Below, piece after piece: positions 25,022-34,143 of a DNA stretch of 35,649 nt. This stretch comes from an uncultured Lachnospiraceae bacterium. GTDB lineage: Bacteria; Bacillota; Clostridia; Lachnospirales; Lachnospiraceae. The notes below the pieces were generated by a model that was given only the letters and a program-made list of their open reading frames with translations, was not told the DNA's origin and did no database searches. The translations under genes and the position numbers were made by a program. Positions within the stretch are counted from its first letter, which is position 1. Each line of letters opens with the position of its first letter. The stretch covers positions 1-35,649 of the forward strand of contig CALAEX010000036.1 in the NCBI GenBank assembly GCA_937891165.1, read 5' to 3'.

Positions 25022-26057
25022 TATACCTACAGAACATATACGAAATTTATTTGGGGAATTTGATTCTCATGCTAAATTAATTGAGAGAACAATGGAAATT
25101 ACGTTAATTGCAAGAGATGGTGAATTAAAAATTCTTGGTGAAACAAATCATGTACAAAAAACAAAAATTGTTTTAGAAGAATTGCTAAAACTTTCTACAA
25201 AAGGAAATCAGATTACAGAACAAAATGTAACTTATGCTTTAGCATTATCAGCAGAAGATAAAGTAAGTGCCATCAATGAAATTGATAAAGATTTAATTTG
25301 TCATACAATTCAAGGAAAACCAATTAAACCAAAAACGATAGGACAAAAACGATATGTTGATTTAATTCGTAAAAAAATGATTGTGTTTGGTATTGGACCT
25401 GCAGGTACTGGAAAAACTTATCTTGCAATGGCAATGGGGATTCAGGCATTTAAAAATGATGAAGTAAGTCGTATTATTTTAACAAGACCAGCGATTGAAG
25501 CAGGAGAAAAATTAGGATTTCTTCCTGGAGATTTACAAAGTAAAGTTGACCCATATCTTCGCCCATTGTATGATGCTTTATATCAAATTATGGGACCGGA
25601 ATCTTTCCAAAAAAATATGGAAAAAGGGTTAATTGAAGTAGCTCCGCTTGCTTATATGAGAGGACGGACGTTAGATAATGCGTTTATTATTCTAGATGAA
25701 GCCCAAAATACAACCCCTGCTCAAATGAAAATGTTTTTAACTCGAATAGGGTTTGGCTCAAAAGTAATTATTACAGGCGATTTAACACAAAAAGATTTGC
25801 CTTCTACGGCCACTTCTGGTTTAGATGTTGCATTACAAGTGTTATCTAAAGTTGAAGAAATTGGTTTTGCTACTTTAACTGGAGAAGATGTAGTCAGACA
25901 TCCATTAGTACAAAAAATTGTAAAGGCTTATGATGAATATGAAAGTAAAACAATAAAAAAACAAACACCTGAAGTAATAGAAAAAGCAGAAACAAATAGA
26001 AAACGTAGAAAATCGAAAGTACAAAGACAACAAGAAAAGAGGCGAAAAAATCAATGA
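24996..26057 (+). CDS. phoH: PhoH-family ATPase
   Basis: 353 residues. A short N-terminal KH-like domain is followed by a P-loop ATPase domain: Walker A GPAGTGKT near 133-140 and Walker B FIILDEAQNTTP near 231-242, with VIITGDLTQKDLP following. A very basic C-terminal tail (RKRRKSKVQRQQEKRR) suggests nucleic-acid contact. PhoH/YbeZ proteins are thought to act with YbeY in rRNA processing. The phoH stop overlaps the ybeY start by 4 nt (ATGA). The ribosome-binding site AGAGGAG is 13 nt from the ATG, inside yqfD. Confidence 0.95.
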   Translation: MNIVETILNIPTEHIRNLFGEFDSHAKLIERTMEITLIARDGELKILGETNHVQKTKIVLEELLKLSTKGNQITEQNVTYALALSAEDKVSAINEIDKDLICHTIQGKPIKPKTIGQKRYVDLIRKKMIVFGIGPAGTGKTYLAMAMGIQAFKNDEVSRIILTRPAIEAGEKLGFLPGDLQSKVDPYLRPLYDALYQIMGPESFQKNMEKGLIEVAPLAYMRGRTLDNAFIILDEAQNTTPAQMKMFLTRIGFGSKVIITGDLTQKDLPSTATSGLDVALQVLSKVEEIGFATLTGEDVVRHPLVQKIVKAYDEYESKTIKKQTPEVIEKAETNRKRRKSKVQRQQEKRRKNQ

Positions 26058-26551
26058 CAATTCATATAGATAAAGAAGTGGAAGTAAATTTTGATTTTTC
26101 AGAAAAAGAATATATTGAAAAAGTAATTCTTGCTGCAATGGATTATGTAGAATGTCCATATGAAGCAGAAGTGAATGTATTATTTACAGATAATATAGGT
26201 ATTCAAGAGATGAATTTGGAATATCGGAACATTGACCGTCCAACGGATGTATTATCTTTTCCAATGGTCTCTTATGATATAGCAGGAAATTTTGATTATT
26301 TAGAAGAAGAACAGGAAGAGTGTTTTCATCCTGAAACGGGAGAACTTTTGTTAGGAGATATTGTACTCTCTTATGATAAAATAAAAGAACAGGCAAAAGA
26401 ATTTGGACATTCCGAGCTTCGAGAACTTTGTTTTCTTGTAGCACATAGTATGCTTCATTTATTTGGATATGACCATATGGAAGAAGAAGAACGAGAACAA
26501 ATGGAGCAGATGCAACGAGAGATTTTAACACAATTGAATATTTTACGATAA
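26054..26551 (+). CDS. ybeY: Endoribonuclease YbeY
   Basis: Metal-dependent single-strand RNase acting in 16S rRNA 3'-end maturation and ribosome quality control. 165 residues. The zinc motif is intact: VAHSMLHLFGYDHMEEEE holds the HxxxHxxxxxH triad around residues 131-141. The upstream RPTDVLSFPM is also diagnostic. Starts within the phoH stop codon. The next gene is a flippase; dgkA and era, which often follow ybeY in Firmicutes, are absent here. Confidence 0.97.
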   Translation: MTIHIDKEVEVNFDFSEKEYIEKVILAAMDYVECPYEAEVNVLFTDNIGIQEMNLEYRNIDRPTDVLSFPMVSYDIAGNFDYLEEEQEECFHPETGELLLGDIVLSYDKIKEQAKEFGHSELRELCFLVAHSMLHLFGYDHMEEEEREQMEQMQREILTQLNILR

Positions 26552-26565
26552 CGAGGCAAAAAAAC

Positions 26566-28197
26566 ATGGGAGGAAAGAAAAAAAACAGTTTTTATGCTCA
26601 AGGAAGTATCCTTGCAGCAGCTTCTATTTTAACTAGACTTATGGGAATCATCTTTCGTATTCCGTTAAACAGGATTATTGGAGATGAAGGCATTGGTGCT
26701 TATGCTAATGCTTATGAAATCTATAATTTAGCACTCCTTTTGTCTACCTATAGTGTTCCTATTGCAGTGTCTAGATTAGTTTCTGCTAGAGAAAGCAGAA
26801 AAGAATATGTTAATTCTAATCGAGTATTTCAAACAGCTATGGCATTTTCTGTTGTAGCAGGAGCAATTGCTGCATTAGTAACATTTTTTGGTGCAGAGTT
26901 TTTTTCTATTACTTTATTTAAGTCGGAATCTAGTGCTCTTCCATTAAAATTTTTAGCTCCAACCATTTTTGTATTTGCTATTATGGGAGTGCTTCGAGGC
27001 TTTTTTCAAGGGAAAAATACAATGCTTCCAACAGCAATATCACAATTACTAGAACAGCTCTTCCATGTGGTAGTGGGATTAAGTGCTGCTGTTATTTTTA
27101 TGAAACTTTATGAGAAAAATGAACAGCAAGTAGTTTATGGTGCAGCAGGAGGAACTTTTGGTACTTTAATCGGAGCTATTATTTCGTTAGCATTTCTTTT
27201 AGCTGTTTATTTTATGTATTATCCAACTTTAAAACGGCGTTTAAGGAAAGATTGTGGAGCACCACAAGAAAGTTATGAAGTTTTATTAAAACTAGTATTA
27301 ATTACGGTATTTCCAATTATTTTAAATCAAACATTAAATACAGCAACTGGAACAATAGATAGTGCTCTTTTGAATTCTATTCTGGATGCGAAAGGATATA
27401 GTGAAGAAGCACGATTAATTTTATGGGGACGATACGCTAGCAAATATCGTTTACTAGCCAATTTACCTCTTTCCATTGCTTCAGCTATTGGAGTTGCTAT
27501 TGTACCAAATATTGTATCTGCATATACAAAGAGAGATATTCCTACATTATATGCAAGAATGGCTCAATCAGTAAAATTTAATATGTTAATTGTTATTCCA
27601 AGTGCTTTTGGATTGGCAGTATTAGCAAAGCCTATCATGGAAGTTTTATTTAATGATACAACAGAAATGACAACCTTATTGATGCAATTAGGTGCGGCCG
27701 CAATTATTTTTTATGCATATTCTACGACAAGTAGCAATATATTACAGGGGCTTAATTTAATGAGATATCCTGTGATTCATGCGGCAATTGCAATTGTTAT
27801 ATATGTTATTTTTGATTATATCTTATTGTCATTTTTTGATATGGGAGTATATGCTTTAGTAGTTGGACATACTATATTCCCTTTTATTGTAAGTTTCCTG
27901 AATTGGATGAAAATCCAAGAAACAACAGGGTATAAGCAAGAAATAAAACGAACACTTGTTATGCCAATGGTTTGTTCTGCTGCGATGGCTTTTGTTGCTT
28001 ATTTTTCCTATATTGGTATGATGACTTTAATTCATCAAGCTTTGGTTAGTTTACTTGTAGCTATCTTTTTTGGTTTATTTACTTATTTTATTTTAATGAT
28101 TATTACAGGAACTATGACAGAAAAAGAATTATATGATTTACCAATGGGTGGAAGACTTGTTTATCTTGTGAAAGAAATTGGATTATTAAAAGAATAA
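26566..28197 (+). CDS. SpoVB/MurJ-family polysaccharide flippase
   Basis: 543 residues with about 14 hydrophobic segments. The N-terminus, SFYAQGSILAAASILTRLMG followed by IFRIPLNRIIGDEGIGAYANA, is characteristic of the SpoVB/YtgP branch of the MOP exporter superfamily, which moves lipid-linked wall or cortex precursors. Whether it is the vegetative lipid II flippase or the sporulation form cannot be decided from sequence. Placement after yqfCD-phoH-ybeY is compatible with either. GAGG lies 9 nt before ATG, and the gene starts 14 bp after ybeY. Confidence 0.9.
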   Translation: MGGKKKNSFYAQGSILAAASILTRLMGIIFRIPLNRIIGDEGIGAYANAYEIYNLALLLSTYSVPIAVSRLVSARESRKEYVNSNRVFQTAMAFSVVAGAIAALVTFFGAEFFSITLFKSESSALPLKFLAPTIFVFAIMGVLRGFFQGKNTMLPTAISQLLEQLFHVVVGLSAAVIFMKLYEKNEQQVVYGAAGGTFGTLIGAIISLAFLLAVYFMYYPTLKRRLRKDCGAPQESYEVLLKLVLITVFPIILNQTLNTATGTIDSALLNSILDAKGYSEEARLILWGRYASKYRLLANLPLSIASAIGVAIVPNIVSAYTKRDIPTLYARMAQSVKFNMLIVIPSAFGLAVLAKPIMEVLFNDTTEMTTLLMQLGAAAIIFYAYSTTSSNILQGLNLMRYPVIHAAIAIVIYVIFDYILLSFFDMGVYALVVGHTIFPFIVSFLNWMKIQETTGYKQEIKRTLVMPMVCSAAMAFVAYFSYIGMMTLIHQALVSLLVAIFFGLFTYFILMIITGTMTEKELYDLPMGGRLVYLVKEIGLLKE

Positions 28198-28256
28198 AAA
28201 ATTTCCATATTGTCCATACTCACCATAAAAATAGAAATATGATGGGAGGATTTAAA

Positions 28257-28937
28257 ATGGAATTAAAACGATATTTATATATTTCTTTGTTGTTTACAGG
28301 AATTTCAGCCTTATTTGGATTATGTTATTATTTGAGTTTTAAAAGTGCTTTACTTCATTACAATAGACAAGCTGTGGAACAAAATACAGAATTATTGAAT
28401 GAATTGTTACAATATTCTGGAAAAAGTGAGGCATTATTGCTACAGTTATTAGAAGAACAAACAGAAGAATTGGTTGAAGCTTCTGTAATACCAGAAACGC
28501 TTCAAGTTACCGCCAGCTATTTTTTGGAAACTTACTATCTGCATAGTCAGACAGAAGACAGGGAACAGCTGGCACTTCCCGCTTTTATGGTAGGAATTGA
28601 CCGAAAAGAATTAATGGCGTACATTGATGGTTATATGGAAAATATGCCAGTAAATGAATATTTAGATGGACTTATTTCTTATGAAATTATATCATTTGGA
28701 GCAGACCAAGTAGTTTTGCGTAAAACTTATGATGAAACAAAAATAGAAAATCAATTTTATCTATCTAGTTTAAGTGGTTTTGTTGTCGTATATTATAGTG
28801 ATTTAAAAACAGTCTATGAATATACAGAAATTGCCTGTGAAACATTAACTCCAGAAGTACAACTTATGATTGAGAATGGATTTTATGTCAAGGATGCAAA
28901 AGAATTATATAGTATTTTAGAAGGATATACAAGTTAA
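28257..28937 (+). CDS. Single-pass membrane protein of unknown function
   Basis: 226 residues. One membrane segment near 7-26 (YISLLFTGISALFGLCYYLS) would leave the rest outside the cell. An acidic, helical stretch follows, and the C-terminal half is more ordered: YLDGLISYEIISFGADQVVL and FYLSSLSGFVVVYYSDLKTV. The overall plan, a membrane anchor with a C-terminal domain ending in an EYTEI-like strand, is loosely like the forespore regulator BofC, but I do not claim that identity. ATG 28257 is chosen because GGGAGGA lies 7 nt upstream. ATGs at 28239 and 28242 precede that site. Confidence 0.75.
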   Translation: MELKRYLYISLLFTGISALFGLCYYLSFKSALLHYNRQAVEQNTELLNELLQYSGKSEALLLQLLEEQTEELVEASVIPETLQVTASYFLETYYLHSQTEDREQLALPAFMVGIDRKELMAYIDGYMENMPVNEYLDGLISYEIISFGADQVVLRKTYDETKIENQFYLSSLSGFVVVYYSDLKTVYEYTEIACETLTPEVQLMIENGFYVKDAKELYSILEGYTS

Positions 28938-28982
28938 TCTTTCTTTTGTAAAACTTATAATTACGAGAGGAGGAAAAGAAAG

Positions 28983-30227
28983 ATGAAAAAAACAATTGCT
29001 GTGATTGGTGGTGGTGCTTCTGGAATGATGGCAGCAATTACTGCTGCCAGATTAGGAGCAAAAATAACTTTATATGAAGCAAAAGACCGCCTTGGAAAGA
29101 AGATTTTAGCTACAGGAAATGGAAAATGTAATTATACAAATTTACTTCAAGAAGATGAGTGTTATCGTGGTACAATTCCTATGTTTTCTAAAGAAGCAAG
29201 AACTGCTTTTTCTGTAGAAGATACCATACAGTTTTTTCAAACAATAGGAATCGAACCAAAAGCTAGAAACGGATATTTGTATCCTAACTCAGAGCAAGCA
29301 GTTTCTGTAGCCGATGCACTTATTATGGAACTTCGTACTCTTCCTGTTATAGTAAAGTATAAAAAGGTACAAACAATAAAAGCAGTAAAAAATTATTATG
29401 TAGTAATAGCAGATAATCAAGAGGAAAAATTTGACCGAGTCATTCTTTGTTGTGGTAGTTGTGCTGGAATGAAAGAGCCAAAAGAATTTATAGGGTATGG
29501 ATTAGCAAAGGCTCTTGGACATTCTATTATTCCAGTGCTTCCAGCACTTGTGCAATTGCGTTGTAAAGAAAAATGGTTTAAAACCATTTCTGGAGTAAGA
29601 ACAGAAGGGATTGTCACTGTGTATGAAAATAAAAAACAAATAGCAAAAGAACAAGGAGAATTATTGTTTGCTGACTATGGACTTTCTGGTATTCCTATCT
29701 TTCAAATTAGCCGTTTTGTAGCAGAATCGTTACATTATGGAAAACAAGTTACTTGTGTTTTAGACCTCTTACCTTCTTTAGCATTAGAAGAAGTAGAGGA
29801 ACGATTAAAGCAACGTTGTAAAACTATGAAACAACGAACAGCAGAGGAACTATTGACAGGATTATTGAATCACAAATTGAACTATGTTTTATTAAATGAA
29901 TGTGGTATCTCTGCTACAGAAAATGGTACAAAAGCATTTGCAAAAGAGTGTAGTATAAAAAAACTTGCTCATTTATATAAAAATTTTACTTGTCAAGTAA
30001 TTGGAACAAATCCATTTGCAAATGCTCAAATCTGTGCAGGGGGTGTCAATACAAAAGAACTGAATCCTTCTACTATGGAATCTAAATTATGTAAAGGACT
30101 TTATATGGCAGGAGAATTGGTAGATGTAGATGGTACTTGTGGTGGATACAATTTACAATGGGCATGGAGCAGTGGTTATGTAGCAGGATTACATGCAACA
30201 ATAGACGAAAGGCAGGAAATCGTATGA
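28983..30227 (+). CDS. HI0933/BaiN-family flavoprotein, NAD(P)/FAD-dependent
   Basis: 414 residues. An N-terminal dinucleotide-binding loop IGGGASGMMAAITAARLGA is followed by the family signature DRLGKKILATGNGKCNYTN. The C-terminus has ICAGGVNTKELNPSTMESK and GELVDVDGTCGGYNLQWAWS, which close the FAD site. Members are annotated as aminoacetone oxidase-like or, for BaiN, bile-acid reductase, but most have no proven substrate, and none is claimed here. GAGAGGAGG lies before the ATG. The stop overlaps the next gene by 4 nt. Confidence 0.9.
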   Translation: MKKTIAVIGGGASGMMAAITAARLGAKITLYEAKDRLGKKILATGNGKCNYTNLLQEDECYRGTIPMFSKEARTAFSVEDTIQFFQTIGIEPKARNGYLYPNSEQAVSVADALIMELRTLPVIVKYKKVQTIKAVKNYYVVIADNQEEKFDRVILCCGSCAGMKEPKEFIGYGLAKALGHSIIPVLPALVQLRCKEKWFKTISGVRTEGIVTVYENKKQIAKEQGELLFADYGLSGIPIFQISRFVAESLHYGKQVTCVLDLLPSLALEEVEERLKQRCKTMKQRTAEELLTGLLNHKLNYVLLNECGISATENGTKAFAKECSIKKLAHLYKNFTCQVIGTNPFANAQICAGGVNTKELNPSTMESKLCKGLYMAGELVDVDGTCGGYNLQWAWSSGYVAGLHATIDERQEIV

Positions 30228-31828
30228 TTAGAATACCTCAATTAAAACTACATATTCATCATACAGAACAAGAATTAAAACAAGCCATTCAAAAAGAACT
30301 TCGGCTTTCTTCTACTACATTTTCTTATGTAATTCGAAAGCGTTCGATAGACGCACGAAAAAAACAGGCAATTCATTTTGTATATGTGATAGATGTTTCT
30401 CTTACAAAAAAGGAAGAACAAAAAATTTTAACAAAATCTAAAGGAAAACTTTTACTTGCACCAAACGAAGAATACTCCTTTACTCCATGTGGTACAAAAC
30501 CATTGATACATCGTCCTGTAATTATAGGAGCTGGTCCAGCGGGATTGTTCTGTGGTTATTTTTTAGCAAAACATGGATTTGCACCAATTATTTTGGAACG
30601 TGGTGAACCAATGGAGAAAAGAATTCAAACAGTAGAACACTTTTGGAAAGATGGCATCTTACATCCAGAAAGTAATGTTCAATTTGGAGAAGGTGGAGCA
30701 GGAACATTTTCGGATGGTAAATTAAATACAATGGTAAAAGACCCTTCTGGAAGAATCAAAAAAGTATTAGAAATTTTTGTAGAACATGGTGCACCTGAAG
30801 AAATTTTATATTTAAATAAACCACATATTGGAACAGATAATTTACGTCATGTTATTATTTCTATGCGAAAGAAAATGGAAGAACTTGGTGCAGAATTTCG
30901 TTTTTGTTCTAAAGTTACTGATTTGTTACTAGAAGATGGGAAATTAAAAGGTGTTGAAATCAATGGCTCACAACAACTTTCATGTGAAGTTGTTGTAACT
31001 GCGATTGGACATAGTGCTAGAGATACGTTTGAAATGCTTTCTAAAAAGCCTTTAACGATGGAACAAAAAGCTTTTGCGATTGGTGTACGCATAGAACATC
31101 CACAGGAAATGATAGGTCGTTCCCAATATGGAGAAGCTTTCCTAGAACTACCAGCGGCAGATTATAAATTAACTCATCAAACTACAACGGGTAGGGGAGT
31201 TTATTCTTTTTGTATGTGTCCTGGAGGCTTTGTTGTTAATGCTTCTTCGGAACTAGGACGAACTGTAGTCAATGGTATGAGTAATCATGACCGTGCAGAA
31301 AAAAATGCCAATAGTGCATTAATTGTAACAGTAACACCTGAAGATTTTAAACGGGAAGGATTTTCTGGTGCTTTGGCAGGTGTACAGTTTCAAAGAAAAT
31401 GGGAGGAAGCTGCTTATAGAGAAGGCAATGGAAAAATTCCGTTGCAATTATTTGGTGACTTGTTAAAGGGTCAAAAGTCTGATACAATAGGAGAGCTTAT
31501 TCCAACGACAAAAGGAGCATATGTACCAGCCGATTTAAGAAATTGCTTACCAGACTATATTATAGAAAGTTTAAAAGAAAGTATTCTTGCTTTTGATAAA
31601 AAAATTTCTGGATTTGCAAGAGAAGATGCAGTACTTCTTGGGGTAGAAACAAGAACTTCTTCACCTGTACGTATTGTGCGTTCCGAACAGTTACAGGCAG
31701 ATATTTCAGGCTTTTACCCTTGTGGGGAAGGTGCTGGCTATGCAGGAGGAATCACCTCTGCTGCCGTGGATGGAATCAAAGTATTTGAAGCAATTAGCTC
31801 CTTATGGTGCTATGAAAAAAAGAATTGA
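30224..31828 (+). CDS. COG2509-type FAD-dependent dehydrogenase
   Basis: 534 residues. An N-terminal ~90-residue domain (IRKRSIDARKKQAIHFVYVI) precedes a Rossmann FAD loop near residue 100 (VIIGAGPAGLFCGYFLAKHG). The sequence QFGEGGAGTFSDGKLNT is the family hallmark, and the C-terminus has YPCGEGAGYAGGITSAAVDG. The substrate is unknown in the whole family. The ATG at 30224 overlaps the previous stop (ATGA). The last codons overlap the region just before proB. Confidence 0.92.
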   Translation: MIRIPQLKLHIHHTEQELKQAIQKELRLSSTTFSYVIRKRSIDARKKQAIHFVYVIDVSLTKKEEQKILTKSKGKLLLAPNEEYSFTPCGTKPLIHRPVIIGAGPAGLFCGYFLAKHGFAPIILERGEPMEKRIQTVEHFWKDGILHPESNVQFGEGGAGTFSDGKLNTMVKDPSGRIKKVLEIFVEHGAPEEILYLNKPHIGTDNLRHVIISMRKKMEELGAEFRFCSKVTDLLLEDGKLKGVEINGSQQLSCEVVVTAIGHSARDTFEMLSKKPLTMEQKAFAIGVRIEHPQEMIGRSQYGEAFLELPAADYKLTHQTTTGRGVYSFCMCPGGFVVNASSELGRTVVNGMSNHDRAEKNANSALIVTVTPEDFKREGFSGALAGVQFQRKWEEAAYREGNGKIPLQLFGDLLKGQKSDTIGELIPTTKGAYVPADLRNCLPDYIIESLKESILAFDKKISGFAREDAVLLGVETRTSSPVRIVRSEQLQADISGFYPCGEGAGYAGGITSAAVDGIKVFEAISSLWCYEKKN

Positions 31829-31836
31829 GGGATGTT

Positions 31837-32688
31837 ATGTGCGAAAGAGAATTTTTAAAACAGAAACAACGTATTGTAGTAAAAGTAGGCTCTTCTACTA
31901 TTACTCATGAACAAACAGGAAATATTAATTTTTTAAAGTTAGAAAAATTAGTACGAATTTTAACTGATTTGCATAACCAAGGAAAAGAAGTAGTATTAGT
32001 AACTTCTGGTGCAGTTGCTGTTGGTAGAAAAGCAATTGGTATGATGCAACGCCCAAAGACAACATCACAAAAACAAGCTTGTGCGGCTATCGGACAAGCA
32101 AGTTTGATGACGGTATATCAGAAACTTTTTTCAGAATATCATCAACCATGTGCACAAGTATTGATGACAAAGTTAACTGTATTAAATGAAATTACAAGAC
32201 AGAATGCTTGTAATACATTTGAGGAATTGTTTAAGCTCGGTGTGATTCCTATTGTAAATGAAAATGATACCGTAGCTACAGATGAATTAGAAGATTTAGA
32301 AATTGGAGATAACGATACGTTGTCTGCATTGATTACAGCAATGATTCATGGGGACTTGCTTATTTTGTTATCAGATATTGATGGATTATATTCCGATGAC
32401 CCAAAAAAGAATCCAGAAGCTGTCTTATTGCAAAAGGTAGAACAATTAAATGAGTCTATTCTTCAGATGGCAAAAGGAAGTTCTAGTAATGTTGGAACAG
32501 GTGGAATGCAAACAAAGTTATCTGCTGCCAGAATTGCAACCAATGCAGGAGCAGATATGGTCATTGCAAATGGAGAAGATATCGAGCATTTAGTAGAGAT
32601 TATGGATGGAAAACAGATTGGGACATTGTTTTGTTCTAATCCTGTAGAACAGTTTCAATTATTAGATTATGTAAGTCATTCAGAATAA
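31837..32688 (+). CDS. proB: Glutamate 5-kinase, short form without PUA domain
   Basis: First step of proline synthesis: ATP-dependent phosphorylation of glutamate. 283 residues form one amino-acid kinase domain: IVVKVGSSTIT, LVTSGAVAVGRKAIG, PIVNENDTVATDELE, LLSDIDGLYSDDP and GTGGMQTKLSAA. The C-terminal PUA domain of the ~367-residue enterobacterial enzyme is missing, as in many Clostridia. The start is ATG 31837, with GAGGG at 31827-31831; the TTG at 31825 overlaps the previous stop but lacks such a site. Followed by proA after 18 bp. Confidence 0.96.
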   Translation: MCEREFLKQKQRIVVKVGSSTITHEQTGNINFLKLEKLVRILTDLHNQGKEVVLVTSGAVAVGRKAIGMMQRPKTTSQKQACAAIGQASLMTVYQKLFSEYHQPCAQVLMTKLTVLNEITRQNACNTFEELFKLGVIPIVNENDTVATDELEDLEIGDNDTLSALITAMIHGDLLILLSDIDGLYSDDPKKNPEAVLLQKVEQLNESILQMAKGSSSNVGTGGMQTKLSAARIATNAGADMVIANGEDIEHLVEIMDGKQIGTLFCSNPVEQFQLLDYVSHSE

Positions 32689-32706
32689 AAGAAAGGAACG
32701 AAAGAA

Positions 32707-33954
32707 ATGAATAATAATGTTATAGAACTTGGTATACGAGCAAAAGCAGCCGCTTCGAAGTTAGGATTATTATCTACAAAACAAAAAAATAAGGCCTTAT
32801 TGGCAGTTGCAGAGGGTTTAAGAAAAAATGCAACGATTATTTTAGCAGAAAATGAAAAGGATATTGAAAAAGCAAAGGAAAATGGAATGTCTTCTGCTTT
32901 AATAGACCGTTTAATGTTAAATGAAGCTAGAATTCATGGAATTGCAGAAAGTGTTGTTTCTGTTACTCAGTTGCCAGACCCTATTGGAGAAGTTATTTCT
33001 ATGACAAAACGTCCAAATGGTCTTATGATTGGGAAAAAGAGAGTTCCTCTTGGAGTGATTGGTATGATTTACGAATCTCGTCCAAATGTAACTGCTGATT
33101 CTTTTTGTCTTTGTTTTAAAACAGGAAATGCTGTCATTTTAAAAGGCGGTAGTGATGCCCTTTATTCTAATCTTGCGATTACAAAAGTAATTCGTACCGC
33201 CCTAAAAGAACAAGGAATTGTAGAAGATGCCGTACAGATAATAGAATCTACTGATAGAGAAAGTACAAAGGCATTGATGCGTTTAAATGCGTATGTAGAT
33301 GTGTTAATTCCAAGAGGCGGGGCTGGACTCATTAAAAGTGTAGTAGAAAATAGTACCGTACCAGTCATTGAAACAGGAACAGGAAATTGTCACATTTATG
33401 TAGATGAAACAGCAGATTTAACAATGGCATTGGACATTATAGATAATGCAAAAACACAACGTCTTGGCGTATGTAATGCGGCAGAATCTTTAGTAATACA
33501 TGAAAGTATTCTTTTTGAATTTTTACCTGCATTATATGAGCGTTTAACAGCAAAGAATATTACGATTCGTGCAGATGAAAGAGCAAGAGCAATTTGTCCA
33601 GAGATGGAAGAAGCAACCGAGGAAGATTTTTATAAAGAATATTTAGACCGTTTTATCTCTTTAAAGACAGTAGATTCTTTAGAAGAAGCGATTGCACATA
33701 TCAATGAACATAATACAGGACATTCCGAAGCAATTGTAACAAAAGATTATGAACATTCCATGAGATTTTTAAATGAAATAGATGCGGCAGCAGTGTATGT
33801 CAATGCGTCTACTCGTTTTACAGATGGTGGAGAGTTTGGCTTTGGTGCAGAAATTGGAATTAGTACACAAAAGCTACATGCAAGAGGACCTCTTGGATTA
33901 GAAGAATTGACAACAACAAAATATATTATTTTTGGAAATGGACAGATTAGATAA
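32707..33954 (+). CDS. proA: Gamma-glutamyl phosphate reductase
   Basis: Second step of proline synthesis: NADPH reduction of glutamyl phosphate to the semialdehyde. 415 residues, the normal length. The catalytic cysteine is in LGVCNAAESLVIH near residue 255. Other markers are GVIGMIYESRPNVTADS, LKGGSDALYSN, LIPRGGAGLIKSVVENSTVP and the C-terminal FTDGGEFGFGAEIGISTQKL. AAAGGAACGAAAGAA precedes the ATG. It is cotranscribed with proB. miaB starts one base after its stop codon. Confidence 0.97.
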   Translation: MNNNVIELGIRAKAAASKLGLLSTKQKNKALLAVAEGLRKNATIILAENEKDIEKAKENGMSSALIDRLMLNEARIHGIAESVVSVTQLPDPIGEVISMTKRPNGLMIGKKRVPLGVIGMIYESRPNVTADSFCLCFKTGNAVILKGGSDALYSNLAITKVIRTALKEQGIVEDAVQIIESTDRESTKALMRLNAYVDVLIPRGGAGLIKSVVENSTVPVIETGTGNCHIYVDETADLTMALDIIDNAKTQRLGVCNAAESLVIHESILFEFLPALYERLTAKNITIRADERARAICPEMEEATEEDFYKEYLDRFISLKTVDSLEEAIAHINEHNTGHSEAIVTKDYEHSMRFLNEIDAAAVYVNASTRFTDGGEFGFGAEIGISTQKLHARGPLGLEELTTTKYIIFGNGQIR

Positions 33955-33955
33955 T

Positions 33956-34143
33956 ATGAGTAATTGGATAGAACAAGTAAAAAATTTGTCTTTAGAACAA
34001 ATTCCACGAACAGAACCAGAACGTCAATATTATTTTATGGATATATTAAAGGGCTGGTGCAGGGAACAAGAGCAAAAAAAAGGTAGAAAATTGACCTATC
34101 ATGTACAGACTTTTGGATGTCAGATGAATGCAAAAGATTCAGA
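33956..34143 (+). CDS. miaB: tRNA-2-methylthio-N6-dimethylallyladenosine synthase, N-terminal fragment
   Basis: Only about the first 62 codons are present. The end of this stretch, KLTYHVQTFGCQMNAKDS, is the start of the N-terminal MTTase domain and contains the first cluster cysteine. After that the frame continues as unrelated residues (DAAQNPSS). The radical-SAM core and TRAM domain are missing. The gene follows proA directly, which is its normal position. The break coincides with a jump in composition and a change to - strand genes, so I attribute it to assembly. An in-frame ATG at 33932 inside proA is a less likely start. Confidence 0.88.
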